DNA of 14,048 bases, from assembly GCA_002887195.1 (NCBI GenBank), contig PJAB01001500.1:1-14048 (forward strand), in the 5' to 3' direction. The first letter of the stretch is position 1. Each line of letters opens with the position of its first letter. Position numbers and translations under genes: made by a program. The DNA comes from Chrysochromulina parva. Lineage: Eukaryota > Haptophyta > Prymnesiales > Chrysochromulinaceae. The notes beneath the pieces are model-generated. The model was not told where the DNA came from. It saw only the letters and a program-made list of their open reading frames with translations, and ran no database searches. Of the stretch, positions 1 through 7,793 are shown piece by piece.

Positions 1-87
1 TGGCGAGGTGAGGGGGGTGGAAGTGGCGAGGTGAGGGGGGTGGAAGTGGCGAGGTGAGATGGGTGGGACTGGCGAGGTGGGGGAGGC
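1..87. repeat. 23-bp G-rich tandem repeat
   Basis: Two identical 23-bp units (1-23 and 24-46, beginning TGGCGAGGTGAGGGGGGTGG) are followed by a diverged third (47-69) and a broken fourth. On the gene-sense (minus) strand this is a C/T-rich tract with CTCACCTCGCC steps. It lies beyond the last recognisable Tex exon, so it is probably part of the next intron, but the acceptor is outside the window. Confidence 0.8.
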
Positions 88-99
88 CATCAATGCTCA

Positions 100-3000
100 T
101 CAGTCGCAATCAGCATGGAAGCTCTCCTGTGCCAACTCAGCGTCGAGCAGCTTGGGCGGCAGGTCATGTTGGTACAGCCCCACTCCGAGGGATTTGGGAT
201 CAACTCGGACGAGCTCCGCCATGGGGTCCTGTGAATGTGAACGCAGGCCATCAGTGGTCATCAGAGGTCATCAGAGGTCATCAGAGGTCATCAGAGGTCA
301 TCAGGGGTCATCAAAGGTCAACAGAGGACATGAGATCGCTCACCTGCAGCCGGCGAGCGAGCGAAGCTGCGCCGATCGCCGCTGGGTCGAGTGTCGGGTC
401 TGCCACCTGCATGCAATGAGGGAGGCAATCAGCATGCAATGAGGGAGGCCGATCGCCGCTGGGTCGAGTGTCGGGTCTGCCACCTGCATGCAATGAGGGA
501 GGCAATCAGCATGCAATGAGGGAGGCAATCAGCATGCAATGAGGCAATCAGCATGCAATGAGGGAGGCAATCAGCATGCAATGAGGGATGCAATCAGCAT
601 CCCACCTGGGCCGCCGCAGTCACGGACAGGACCGATGCCCCAGCCTCATGCACCACGCTCAAGCGCACGTGCGAAAGAGAAGGGTCCGCACGTACCTGAT
701 GAGGGAGGCAATCAGACGTATTCGGAGGTCATCAGAGGCCATCAGAGCTCATCAGAGAAGGGTCCGCACGTACTGCCGCCGCCACCACCTCAACAGTCTC
801 GTGGTTCGCAGTGAGGGAGGCAATCAGCATGCAATGAGGGAGGCAATCAGCACCTACTGCCGCCGCCACCACCTCAACAGTCTCGTGGCTCGCAGTGAGG
901 GAGGCAATCCGCATGCAATGAGGGAGGCAATCAGCACGTACTGCCGCTGCCACCACCTCAACCGTCTCGTGGCTCGCAGTGCCATCGCCAACGGCCACCA
1001 CGCTCACTCGATGCTCCTTGATCCATTCTCGTAGCGTACGCTCGGCGCTGGCTCGCTCGCCGTGCGGCGGGTGGGCCATGATCACGCCGTGGGCGCGTAC
1101 CTGCATGCAATGAGGGAGCTCATCAGAGCTCATCAGAGGCCATCATTGCTCATCAGAGGCAATCAGAGCTCATCAGAGGCAATCAGAGCTCATCAGAGGC
1201 AATCAGAGCTCATCAGAGCTCATCAGAGGTCATCAGAGCTCATCAGGGGCCATCAGAGGCGCACACCCGTCCCTCGGCGTCGATGACCGCCAGCTTGCAG
1301 CCGGAGCGGTAGCCCGGGTCGACGCCCAAGATGACGCATCCACGCACGGGCCGTTGGAGGAGCAGTGCACGCAGATTCGATGAGAAGACCTTCGCAGCTT
1401 GCATCTCAGCTTCGTCAGTCATCCGCCGCCGAAGCTCGCGCACCTGATGACGGAGGCCATCAGTGGCCATCAGTGGCCATCAGTGGTCATCAGTGGCAAT
1501 CAGGCTCAATCAGGGCTCTCGCACCTGATGAGGGACGCCATCATTCGCCATCAGGCGCAATCAGGCTCAATCAGGACTCTCGCACCATGGCCGGCTGCAG
1601 CAGCCGAGTGAACGCGTCCGCGACCGCCGCCTCGAGGAGTGAGGCGCGCTCACCACGGCGCTCCTCCGTACGTGGGAGGGCGGCGGCCTCGAGGCAGCGA
1701 AGGGCTCGATTGCGATCTGGCACGCTCACCTGATGACGGAGGCCATCAGCGTCACTGAGCTTCGTCACTCCGAAGGCTGTGACGTGGCTTAGGCGGAGCG
1801 GACGGACCGGATGGCAATCAGAGCTCATCAGGCGGATGGCAATCAGAGCTCATCAGGCGGATGGCAATCAGAGCTCATCAGACGGATGGCAATCAGAGCT
1901 CATCAGACGGATGGCAATCAGAGCTCATCAGGGGGATGGCAATCAGGCACTTTTATGATGAGGATGGCCATCAGGCACTCCCATTCGTACTCAGGCGCAC
2001 ACCCACCGTGACTCGGATGGCCTTCCGCGCCTCGTACCTGATGAGGGAGGCAATTAGACGTAATCGGAGGTCATCAGAGGCTATCAGAGCTCATCGGATG
2101 GCCTTCCGCGCCTCGTACCGATTGATGGCGAGCACGCGGTGAGCGGGCAAGCTGCTCGCGCGCACGCTCAGACCGATCAATGACGAAACCGCGTCGTCAC
2201 GGGCGCTCGACGCGTTGTCGCGGGCGGTCCCGGAGGAGGGGCGTGAAGTCGTGGCGCCCGACACGGCGCCCGTCTTGCCGCCGCCGCTCGCACCGCCGCC
2301 GCCGCCACCGCCGCCGCCGCCGCCCTCAGCGGTTGCATGCTTGCTCGGCGCCCGACACGGCGCCGAAGCGGCCACGCTCAGAGTCGCGTGGCGCCAAAAG
2401 TACTCTCGCAGCGACGCGCGGGCGGCGGGGTTCTCGCTCACCTGAGGAGGGATGCGGATCCCGTAGTACTTAGTGGCATGCACTCAGCCGCATGCACTCG
2501 GTGCCATGCACTCGGTCGCATGCACTCGGTGGCATGCACTCGGTGGCAGTCAGCGTGCATCAGCATCAACAAGAGCCAATCCGCACCAATGCGCCAATCA
2601 GCGGCCATCAGAAGCAATCAGCGGCACCCAGAGGCAATCAGCGCCAATCAGCGGCCACCAGCGCCCAGCAGTCGCTCACACGCTCGGCAAGCAAATGGAT
2701 CACGCCGCCGCAAGTGCCCAGCTGGACGCGATCGCCGGCGTCGAAGGCGCTCCGAATCTCGGCGTCCGAGATCGACGAGTGCGACCAGATGCGCTCAGCG
2801 AGCGGCGCGAGGCCACGTGCTCGCGCGGCTTCTGCCAGGGTGCCTCGCGACTGCTTGAACGGTGCGTGCAGGTCGTCTAGCGTGCACAGGTCCGACGCAT
2901 CGCGCACAGCCTGCAGCGCTGCTGGCGGAGCGTCCGCCTTCTCCAACGCACGCAGCACCGTCTGCCGCCGGTCCTCCAAGGCGGCGTGCTCACGAAGCGC

Positions 3001-3171
3001 GGCGCGCACGGCGTTCACCTGCCGCTCGTCCATGCCACCCGTCAAGTCAGAGCGATACCGCACGATGAATGGAACCGTCGCGTCCTCGGCCAGAAGCTGC
3101 CGCGTCGCCTCGAGCTGCTGTGGGCGTATGCCGAGCGAGGCGGCACAGCGCGCGAGCCATGCCTCTCGCAT
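100..3171 (-). CDS. Tex/YqgF-type S1 RNA-binding protein, 5' two thirds, nine exons (partial)
   Basis: Homologue of the bacterial transcription accessory protein Tex, a nucleic-acid-binding protein; related proteins occur in eukaryotic nuclei and plastids. Exon model (minus strand): 3171-2680, 2441-2119, 2037-2007, 1729-1586, 1443-1267, 1100-942, 695-606, 406-344, and 228 to about 137 (in-frame stop at 102-100 if unspliced). All eight introns are GT-AG and rejoin in frame to about 520 residues. Exon 1 is the Tex N-terminal helical domain (ATVPFIVRYRSDLTGGMDER; APFKQSRGTLAEAARARGL). Exon 5 has the YqgF/RNase H-like strand ILGVDPGYRSGCKLAVID. Exon 6 has AHPPHGERA and GDGTASHET, exon 7 VVHEAGASV, exon 8 AASLARRLQ, and exon 9 DPKSLGVGLYQHDL. 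The HhH and S1 domains should lie left of the window. ATG 3171 is the only in-frame ATG; the frame is open upstream to 3291 but only from GTG. Exon 2 carries a poly-glycine insertion. Family is certain; exon 3/4 and exon 9 ends are inferred. Confidence 0.88.
229..343 (-). repeat. Tex intron 8, CTGATGACCT decamer array
   Basis: A 115-nt GT-AG intron. Its core (about 245-320) is a near-perfect array of the decamer AGAGGTCATC on the plus strand, which reads CTGATGACCT in the sense direction. The donor is GTGAGCGATC and the acceptor CATTCACAG. It is the one Tex intron whose next exon does not begin with GT and that shows no flanking duplication, so it may be older or differently formed. Removal joins ARRLQ to DPMAELV, as in Tex. 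Confidence 0.8.
407..605 (-). repeat. Tex intron 7, 23-bp units plus a duplicated exon fragment
   Basis: A 199-nt GT-AG intron built from 23-bp units (AGCATGCAATGAGGGAGGC + AATC on the plus strand). A 77-bp block is tandemly duplicated (371-447 and 448-524). The block holds 36 bp of exon 8 coding sequence (371-406, copied at 448-483), including its acceptor CATGCAG|GTGGCAGAC. Splicing from 605 to the distal acceptor (exon starting at 406) gives the expected Tex order. The proximal copy would act as a decoy acceptor or a donor-like GTGGCAG. Confidence 0.82.
696..941 (-). repeat. Tex intron 6 with 84-bp exon-end triplication
   Basis: The end of exon 6 (TASHETVEVVAAAVRA) occurs three times at a period of exactly 84 bp (plus-strand landmarks G-G-C/T-T-C-G-C-A-G-T ending at 980, 896 and 812). 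The copies are separated by the 23-bp minisatellite and stay in frame. Homology to Tex supports only one copy, so I place the donor at 941 (GCA|GTACGTGC) in the first copy and the acceptor at 696 (CATCAG|GTACGTGC). The last donor copy (773) and the acceptor share a 20-bp perfect direct repeat, 754-773 and 676-695. Alternative donors at each copy would add 28-residue steps. Confidence 0.8.
1101..1266 (-). repeat. Tex intron 5, alternating decamer array
   Basis: A 166-nt GT-AG intron. The body (about 1117-1258) is tandem decamers, with the 20-bp dimer AGAGCTCATCAGAGGCAATC repeated three times (plus strand). The acceptor is TTGCATGCAG. Donor GGTGTGCGCC and exon 6 start GGTACGCGCC match at 8 of 10 positions, a decayed flanking duplication. 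Splicing joins DAEGR to VRAHGVIMAHPP as in Tex. Confidence 0.85.
1444..1585 (-). repeat. Tex intron 4, doubled intron unit
   Basis: A 142-nt GT-AG intron made of two head-to-tail units of 61 nt (1525-1585) and 81 nt (1444-1524). Each starts GTGCGAGAG and ends CATCAG. The 10-mer GGTGCG(A/C)GAG occurs three times (1577-1586, 1516-1525, 1435-1444), the last being the start of exon 5. Bodies are CTGATTGAGC, CTGATTGCGC and CTGATGGCCA type decamers. Splicing of the whole gives LLQPAM-VRELRRRMTDEAE, matching Tex. Confidence 0.87.
1730..2006 (-). repeat. Tex intron 3, about 25-bp units
   Basis: A 277-nt region between the IRVT codons (exon 3) and VSVPDRNRALRCLEAAA (exon 4). It holds about five copies of a ~25-bp unit, GATGGCAATCAGAGCTCATC (+ AGGCG or AGACG), at 1811-1935, flanked by two unique-looking stretches (1750-1810 and 1950-2000). 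Donor ACG|GTGGGTGTGC and exon 4 start GTGAGCGTGC match at 8 of 10 positions. The stretch 1750-1810 stays open in frame with exon 4 (VRPLRLSHVTAFGVTKLS), so a small extra exon cannot be excluded; Tex homology does not ask for one. Confidence 0.65.
2038..2118 (-). repeat. Tex intron 2 flanked by a 26-bp perfect duplication
   Basis: An 81-nt GT-AG intron. A 26-bp perfect direct repeat (2094-2119 and 2013-2038) spans both splice junctions and encodes YEARKAIR. The unit contents are CTGATGAGCT, CTGATAGCCT, CTGATGACCT and CTGATTGCCTCC, ending CATCAG. After splicing one copy remains: AINRYEARKAIRVT. Without splicing the duplicated copy runs straight into TGA. Confidence 0.92.
2442..2679 (-). repeat. 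Tex intron 1, two repeat types, 8-bp flanking duplication
   Basis: A 238-nt GT-AG intron. The donor side (2555-2660) holds decamers of the CTGATTGCC type. The acceptor side (2475-2552) is a different tandem repeat of 14-15 bp, GCATGCACTCGGTG on the plus strand. GTGAGCGA (sense) is present at both ends (2672-2679 and 2434-2441). Splicing joins HLLAER to VSENPAARASLREYFWRHATL, the conserved Tex helix. Confidence 0.88.
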
Positions 3172-3256
3172 GTTGGGCGGCGAACCCGCGCGCCTCTCTT
3201 GTGGCGGCGCGTGCGGGAGCGGCAGGCAGGACGGACGAGCGCCCAGGTGTGAATGG

Positions 3257-3562
3257 TTACCATTTGCTGTGAAAACGGTAGACGCGCACACAGCCGTTTT
3301 TATTCGAACAGCCGGCGCTCGTGTCGAAGAATCGGCCCTGCGCCGTCGTCCAGCCCACCACTGTGCCGTAGACGGGGCTGTCGCTTCCGTCTACGAAATC
3401 ACCGATGTCGAGCACGCGCGTGCCGAGCTCGAGCCTCGCGTGGGGTGTCTCGCCCTCGAAGATGAAGCCCACGACCCCCAAACTCTGCTGACGACGCCAA
3501 ACAGCCATCTCCGCCGCTGGCGGCGCCAGGTCGGACAAAGAGCTGAATGTCCCGGCGTCCAT
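3257..3562 (-). CDS. hypothetical protein, 101 aa, possibly a last exon
   Basis: I do not recognise this gene. From ATG 3562 the frame runs 101 codons to TAA at 3259-3257, ending YRFHSKW. The C-terminal half (LELGTRVLDIGDFVDGSDSP, then VYGTVVGWTTAQGRFFDTSA) looks like a small beta-rich domain with a conserved-looking GTVVGW strand. The frame stays open upstream to 3634 without another ATG, and a CTGCAG lies just upstream of the ATG, so it may be the terminal exon of a spliced gene. It ends 85 bp before the Tex start codon. It could also be chance coding in GC-rich DNA. Confidence 0.4.
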   Translation of the reverse strand: MDAGTFSSLSDLAPPAAEMAVWRRQQSLGVVGFIFEGETPHARLELGTRVLDIGDFVDGSDSPVYGTVVGWTTAQGRFFDTSAGCSNKNGCVRVYRFHSKW

Positions 3563-4659
3563 GATCCACTGCAGACGCACCAGGCGTCGTCGGCGACTTT
3601 GCCGCAGGTGGCTGAGAGCTTGTGGGCGAACCAAGATGGACCTCGACGAACTCCGAGATGCGCTCAGAATTCCGTGTGAAAAAGGTAGTTCCCGAAAAGG
3701 AACAGAACGACTTTACCGGTACATAGCTTCCCCACAGCGGATTTGAACCCGACAGCTTGTCCAATGTCTGGGAAGTAAAAACGGGTCGACACACATGCGA
3801 GCGCCCGATGCGGGCGCGCTACTTAATACAAACCTACTGTCGGACTCCAGGCATGGACTATACTGCTGGCAGGAGTAGCCCTAAGTCACTGGTCTCTGGT
3901 GTATGATTTTCGATGTGATTTCGAAAACACACATGAACACTTGCATGAACACACACCTATGCCGATGCTCAGTGAGCCGTGGCAAGGCTGGCAACCCTGT
4001 TACACACGGCGCACTTTTTTGACCTCTAGGGGGACCTTCTCACTACTCAGTCCCGCAACACGGTACCTGAGTGTGTGTGTGAATGTCGGTAATCGGCATC
4101 GGTGTGATTTCCAACGTAACAGCTGCCACAGTACACACGGGACAGACACACGGATCGACACAGACGTCGACGCCTCAGAACCCAACCGACTCACCGACGC
4201 ACGCGCGCACGATGCCACGCGGCATGACCCCTGTGGCCCACCCAGCGGCCGACTCAGAAGAGGCCGCCCCCTGCGAACCCGACCCTGCCCCCTCCCGCTC
4301 CCAGAGCGCCTCCCCGCGCCTGCTCAAAGGCGGTCGGCGAAATGAAGGCGCGCGCTGCAGACGCGAGCGGCCGGCGGTGCGGCCAGAACACCCAATGAGC
4401 TCGAGCGACGCGAGAGGCGGAGACGGGGGGTGCTACGGCTGCGGCGAAGCCGACGAGGTACTGGCCACAACCCGCCTTTTTCGGGTCGGTCCGCCTCTGC
4501 AGCTTTCGACTCGATCTCGCGCAGCAAGATCACACGTGATGTGAGCGCCCACCCCTACGCGAGCCTGTAAAGCAAAGACACGTGAGGCCGAATGGCTTGG
4601 ACTGCAACTTCTCTTACTCATCGCAGCGGGCTCATCTTCGCAAGCCGGCCACCACATCT
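3563..4659. other. spacer without a convincing gene
   Basis: About 1.1 kb between the end of the TPR-ankyrin gene and the small hypothetical ORF. The part 3690-4160 is less GC-rich, with CA/GT-rich stretches (ACACACATGAACACTTGC; GTGTGTGTGTGAATG). The frames open here are short, low in complexity (Arg, Pro, Ser, Thr) or shadows. One minus-strand stretch near 4533-4450 (LLREIESKAAEADRPEK) is helix-like, but nothing downstream supports it. Confidence 0.5.
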
Positions 4660-7600
4660 CTACTGCTCGAGAAGCCGCAGCACCTCTGCTGCGCCCGCCT
4701 GCCGCGCCCACATGGCGGCCGTCTCACGTTTCGCGTTCCCGAGGCCGGGCTGTGCGCCATGTGCGAGGAGCGTCTCCACTGTGAGCTTGTGGCGCATCAC
4801 ATCATAGTAGGGAGCGTTTGGCGGCAGGCGGCGCGGCCCGTGCATGCATGCAAAGTGGAGCGCTGTGCTGCCCGTGGTTGTGGCGCCCACATCGGGCGTT
4901 GCTCCGTGCAGCAAGAGCAGCTGCACTACAGGCACGTGAGCCCACAAGCATGCGCGCATCAGAGGCGTCCAGCCGTCCTCATCTAGCAGGTCAGGGTCGA
5001 TACCTTGGGCGAGCTGCGCCTCGACGACGCCCACGCGCCCGTCGATGGCGGCGACGTGGATCGCATGATATCCGTCACGCGCATCGCGTGCATCGACCAC
5101 AGCGAGGGGCATCTTGCGCAGGTTGGTCGGCTTCAGTTTGACGTCATCGAGCTCGCAGAAGGCGCAGTCGGGTCGGCGCACTCGCACGCAGTACCGGCCG
5201 CTCGCCGGCTCCATGGGCCAGAGGACCGTGCCAAGGGCGTCGTTGAGCTCGGGGCGGCCCGTGAGGCCGTGCACGATGACACGGTCCTGCGGCCTCAGCG
5301 CCATCGACTCTTCGGCCTGAAGAGGCGATGGCGCGACGAGTGGTGGTGGAGGCATGTCAGTGCTGTCTTCCCATTCCTCATCGACGTCCTCCTCGTCCTC
5401 CTCTTCCTCGTCCTCGCCATCGTCCTCGCCATCGTCGTCGAATTCCTCCTCCTCACGGGCCGTGGCGTTCGGTCCGTATTCACCCAGGGCTGTCGCGAGC
5501 TCGAGCCAGATCGACGCCCCGCCCACGTCAGCACAGATATCCATTGCCAAGATCGGCCAACAACCAGTTCTCCAATGCCAACGCGTGCCGAGCCAGCGGC
5601 GTCTGCCGCCCATGCGCAACTCCATCGCCTCCATGGCCACCGATGGCTCCATGGCCTGGCACGAGTTGCCATAGACGACCTCGGCCGTTGCGCGCAGCGA
5701 GCGGCCGCCCATCACGGCCGCAAAGACATTCTCGCCACCCCACTTCTCCTTGGCATCCTGCTTCTCAAAAGCGTACGGCAGTAGCGCCGTGGCGGTGCGT
5801 AGAAAAGCCGCCCAGTCCCAGCTGCTGGGCACAACGCCATGCTTCACGCTGAGCTTGCAGTAGATGAGGAAGTCGCTGGAGATGAGGTCGCCGTCGTCGC
5901 GCGCGTATAAGCCATGGAGGAAGCCGCCACCCCAGCACATATCATCATCCACACGCATCCGGTAGCAGTCGCACAGCCACTCGCGCTGCTTGTCCGCCGA
6001 GAGGCCCTTCGCCCAGCCTGTCTGCAGGGCGGCCTGCAGGCCAGCCTCTGACAAGCTCGGAGGCACGGCCCCGAGAGTGGCGTGAGAAGATGATGCGTCG
6101 CGCCGAGCTGACATGGGTGGCGATCCGACCTCGAGGCCCTGATTGAGAGCTCGACCGAAGCCGGCGCGGAAGCTGCTGTTCTGCTCGTGCTCCCGACGCT
6201 TGGCCGCCTTGCGCTCTTCGCGCTGCTTGGCCTCGAGCGGTCGAAGCAAGGCCACCGCCGCGGCCACCTGCGCAGCACCCGTGGTCATCAGAGGTCATCA
6301 GATCTCATCGTAGGTCATCAGTGATCATCAGTGGTCAAAAGATCTCAACAGAGGTCATCAGCGGCCACCTGTGCAGCATCGCCGACGCCTGTAGTCGCGC
6401 TTCCGCCGGTAATGTGTCGCAGATCGCGAACGGCGGCGTCAGTCTCACCGAGCGACTCTGCCGCCTTGGCGCGCCGTATCAGGCTCTTGGCGTGACCTGG
6501 TGCGAGCGCGAGTGCAGCGCTTGCCGCCTCGGCCGCGCGTTCCCATTGATCGAGCTTGAGGCGGCACTCTGCGAGGTTGGAGCAAATCTTGACCTTTTCG
6601 TCGCGCTGCTCGCCACAGGCGCCACCGCGCCCGTCATACGCAGCCAGGGCGGCCTCGTACGCCGCCGCCGCCGAGGCGAAGTTCTGCGCAGCGAACGCGC
6701 CGTTGCCTTCCGCCTTGTGCGCCAGAGCCGCTGCGAATGTGCTCGCATCGAGGCACGCGACAGCGTCGGGTGGCGCGTCCAGGCTGCACTGGCGGCAATA
6801 CGACAGCACACGCTGCACGGTCGCCGCCTCCATGTTGATGTCGCAAAAGAGAGCCAGAGAGCCGTTGCCGTAGGCATGCTTAGCCACAACCACATCGTAG
6901 TCCTCCGCAGCGCCACTCGTAACCGAGTCTGCGTCCTCACGCTTCCCAACCTCCCGTCCCGCCATGAAGGGCACGAGGCTCTGGGTGCGCGAGCGAGGCG
7001 TCGTGCCGTACATGCGCTCATGCTCAGGCACCTGGCGGACGGCGTGGGCCTTGGCGCTGAACGTGGCCGTCGCGAGCTCTCCAGGGAACGTGCGCGCGAC
7101 GCCGTCGGCGTTCTCTCTCGCGGGTGCCCAGGTAGTACGATAGTAGCCGCCCATCGCCCAAACAACGCCGAAGAGGCGCTGGAGCATCGGGAGCGCCATC
7201 GCGGCGTCGCACGTGGTCACAGCGATGGCGCCGCCACCACGGGCGAAGCTCTGCAGCGCTGTGCCGAGCGCACTCTCAACAGCCGGCACGGCTTGGTGAT
7301 TCTCGGAAAGGTCTGAGAGCACGATCGCGTGGAAGCGGCCAGAGGCGATCGCCCGGCGACAAAGCTCAAGTTTGTCAGGGCGCGTGCCGCACTCGAGGCC
7401 GATGCGCTCATAGCGCATGTTACGCCAGGCAGCTTCCGTAGCGGCCTTCACCTCGGCAGAATCGGCCGCAATGATAAAGCCAGGCGAGGGCTCCCGCTCG
7501 ATCATCAGCAAGTGCTCGCTCATGAAGTCCGAGCTCATGGCTGTGCCGTCGATGACAAGAATATTCTTCTTCCCGGATTCCACCGTGAGAGCACCCTCGC

Positions 7601-7793
7601 CAGAGAGCGCACGTGCGCGCCGCTCCCTGGCCGCACGGTCCAGGGCATGTTGTCGCTCTTGTGCGGCTGATCCAACTGGACGACCCTCAGCAAGGGCTGC
7701 ATCGAGCGCATTGGCGGCTTCAGCACACGTCATGCCTTCCTCCATGAGGCGCGACTGATTTCGAGAGTTCTGAAGCGCATGAGTGTTGAACAT
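4660..7793 (-). CDS. TPR and ankyrin-repeat protein with N-terminal Rossmann-like domain, two exons
   Basis: Exon 1 is 7793-6369 and exon 2 is 6267-4660, joined in phase 0 to 1,010 residues; the stop is TAG at 4662-4660. Residues about 76-335 look like a Rossmann or class I amidotransferase/ThuA-like fold (NILVIDG; FHAIVLSDLSEN; FARGGGAIAVTTCDA; HAYGNGSLALFCDIN). This is inferred, and no catalytic Cys is evident. Residues 352-460 are three TPRs with all five carboxylate-clamp residues of Hsp70/Hsp90 co-chaperones: K360, N364, N406, K436, R440. A basic helix follows (LRPLEAKQREERKAAKRREH). Residues 624-675 hold a conserved-looking module (SSWDWAAFL; YAFEKQDAKEKWGGENVF; GRSLRATAEVVYG) of unknown function. 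Then come an acidic run (746-779), an SH3-like MIB/HERC2-type module (about 799-858) and ankyrin repeats (about 876-1010). A soluble adaptor docking chaperones via EEVD tails is likely. Two separate genes are unlikely because the frames rejoin perfectly. Confidence 0.82.
6268..6368 (-). repeat. TPR-ankyrin intron, decamer array with 18-bp flanking duplication
   Basis: A 101-nt GT-AG intron. The plus strand at 6281-6360 is a GGTCATCAGA, GATCATCAGT and TCTCATCGTA array, the same family as in the Tex introns 4 kb away. An 18-bp direct repeat with one mismatch (6361-6378 and 6260-6277) crosses both junctions, so each side reads GCTGC(A/G)CAG|GTGGCCGC in sense. Splicing gives GVGDAAQ-VAAAVALLRPLEAK. 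Without splicing the first exon ends seven codons on, and the second exon appears to have its own ATG inside the repeat. Confidence 0.88.

Noticed and set aside
54..1034. Plus-strand frames of 120-150 codons full of MREAISMQ and GHQRSSEVIRG repeats
   Set aside because: They are antisense translations of the intron minisatellites and the Tex exons; decamers and 23-mers stay open by composition.
1750..1828. Extra Tex exon (VRPLRLSHVTAFGVTKLS)
   Set aside because: No clear acceptor in front of it, and Tex homology is continuous from IRVT to VSVPDRN without it. Kept only as a possibility under intron 3.
229..2679. CRISPR-like arrays
   Set aside because: Units are contiguous or nearly so, without unique spacers of constant length, and they lie in spliced introns of a eukaryotic gene.
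3172..3291. Longer Tex N-terminus from 3291 as a transit peptide
   Set aside because: The upstream in-frame codon is GTG, no ATG lies between, and the segment overlaps the end of the neighbouring ORF. Only an unseen upstream exon could rescue it.
2492..3679. 395-codon plus-strand frame
   Set aside because: Antisense to Tex exon 1 and the small hypothetical ORF; no domain, while the minus strand matches Tex.
3739..3749. tRNA T-loop-like GGATTTGAACC (minus strand GGTTCAAATCC)
   Set aside because: The flanking T stem pairs over only three bases, and no acceptor stem, D arm or A box is found. At most a tRNA-derived fragment.
4083..4544. 153-codon plus-strand frame
   Set aside because: Low-complexity Thr/Pro/Arg/Ser content with no domain or splice logic; typical chance frame in GC-rich DNA.
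5005..5784. 259-codon plus-strand frame
   Set aside because: Antisense shadow of the ankyrin part of the TPR-ankyrin gene, including the mirror of its acidic run.
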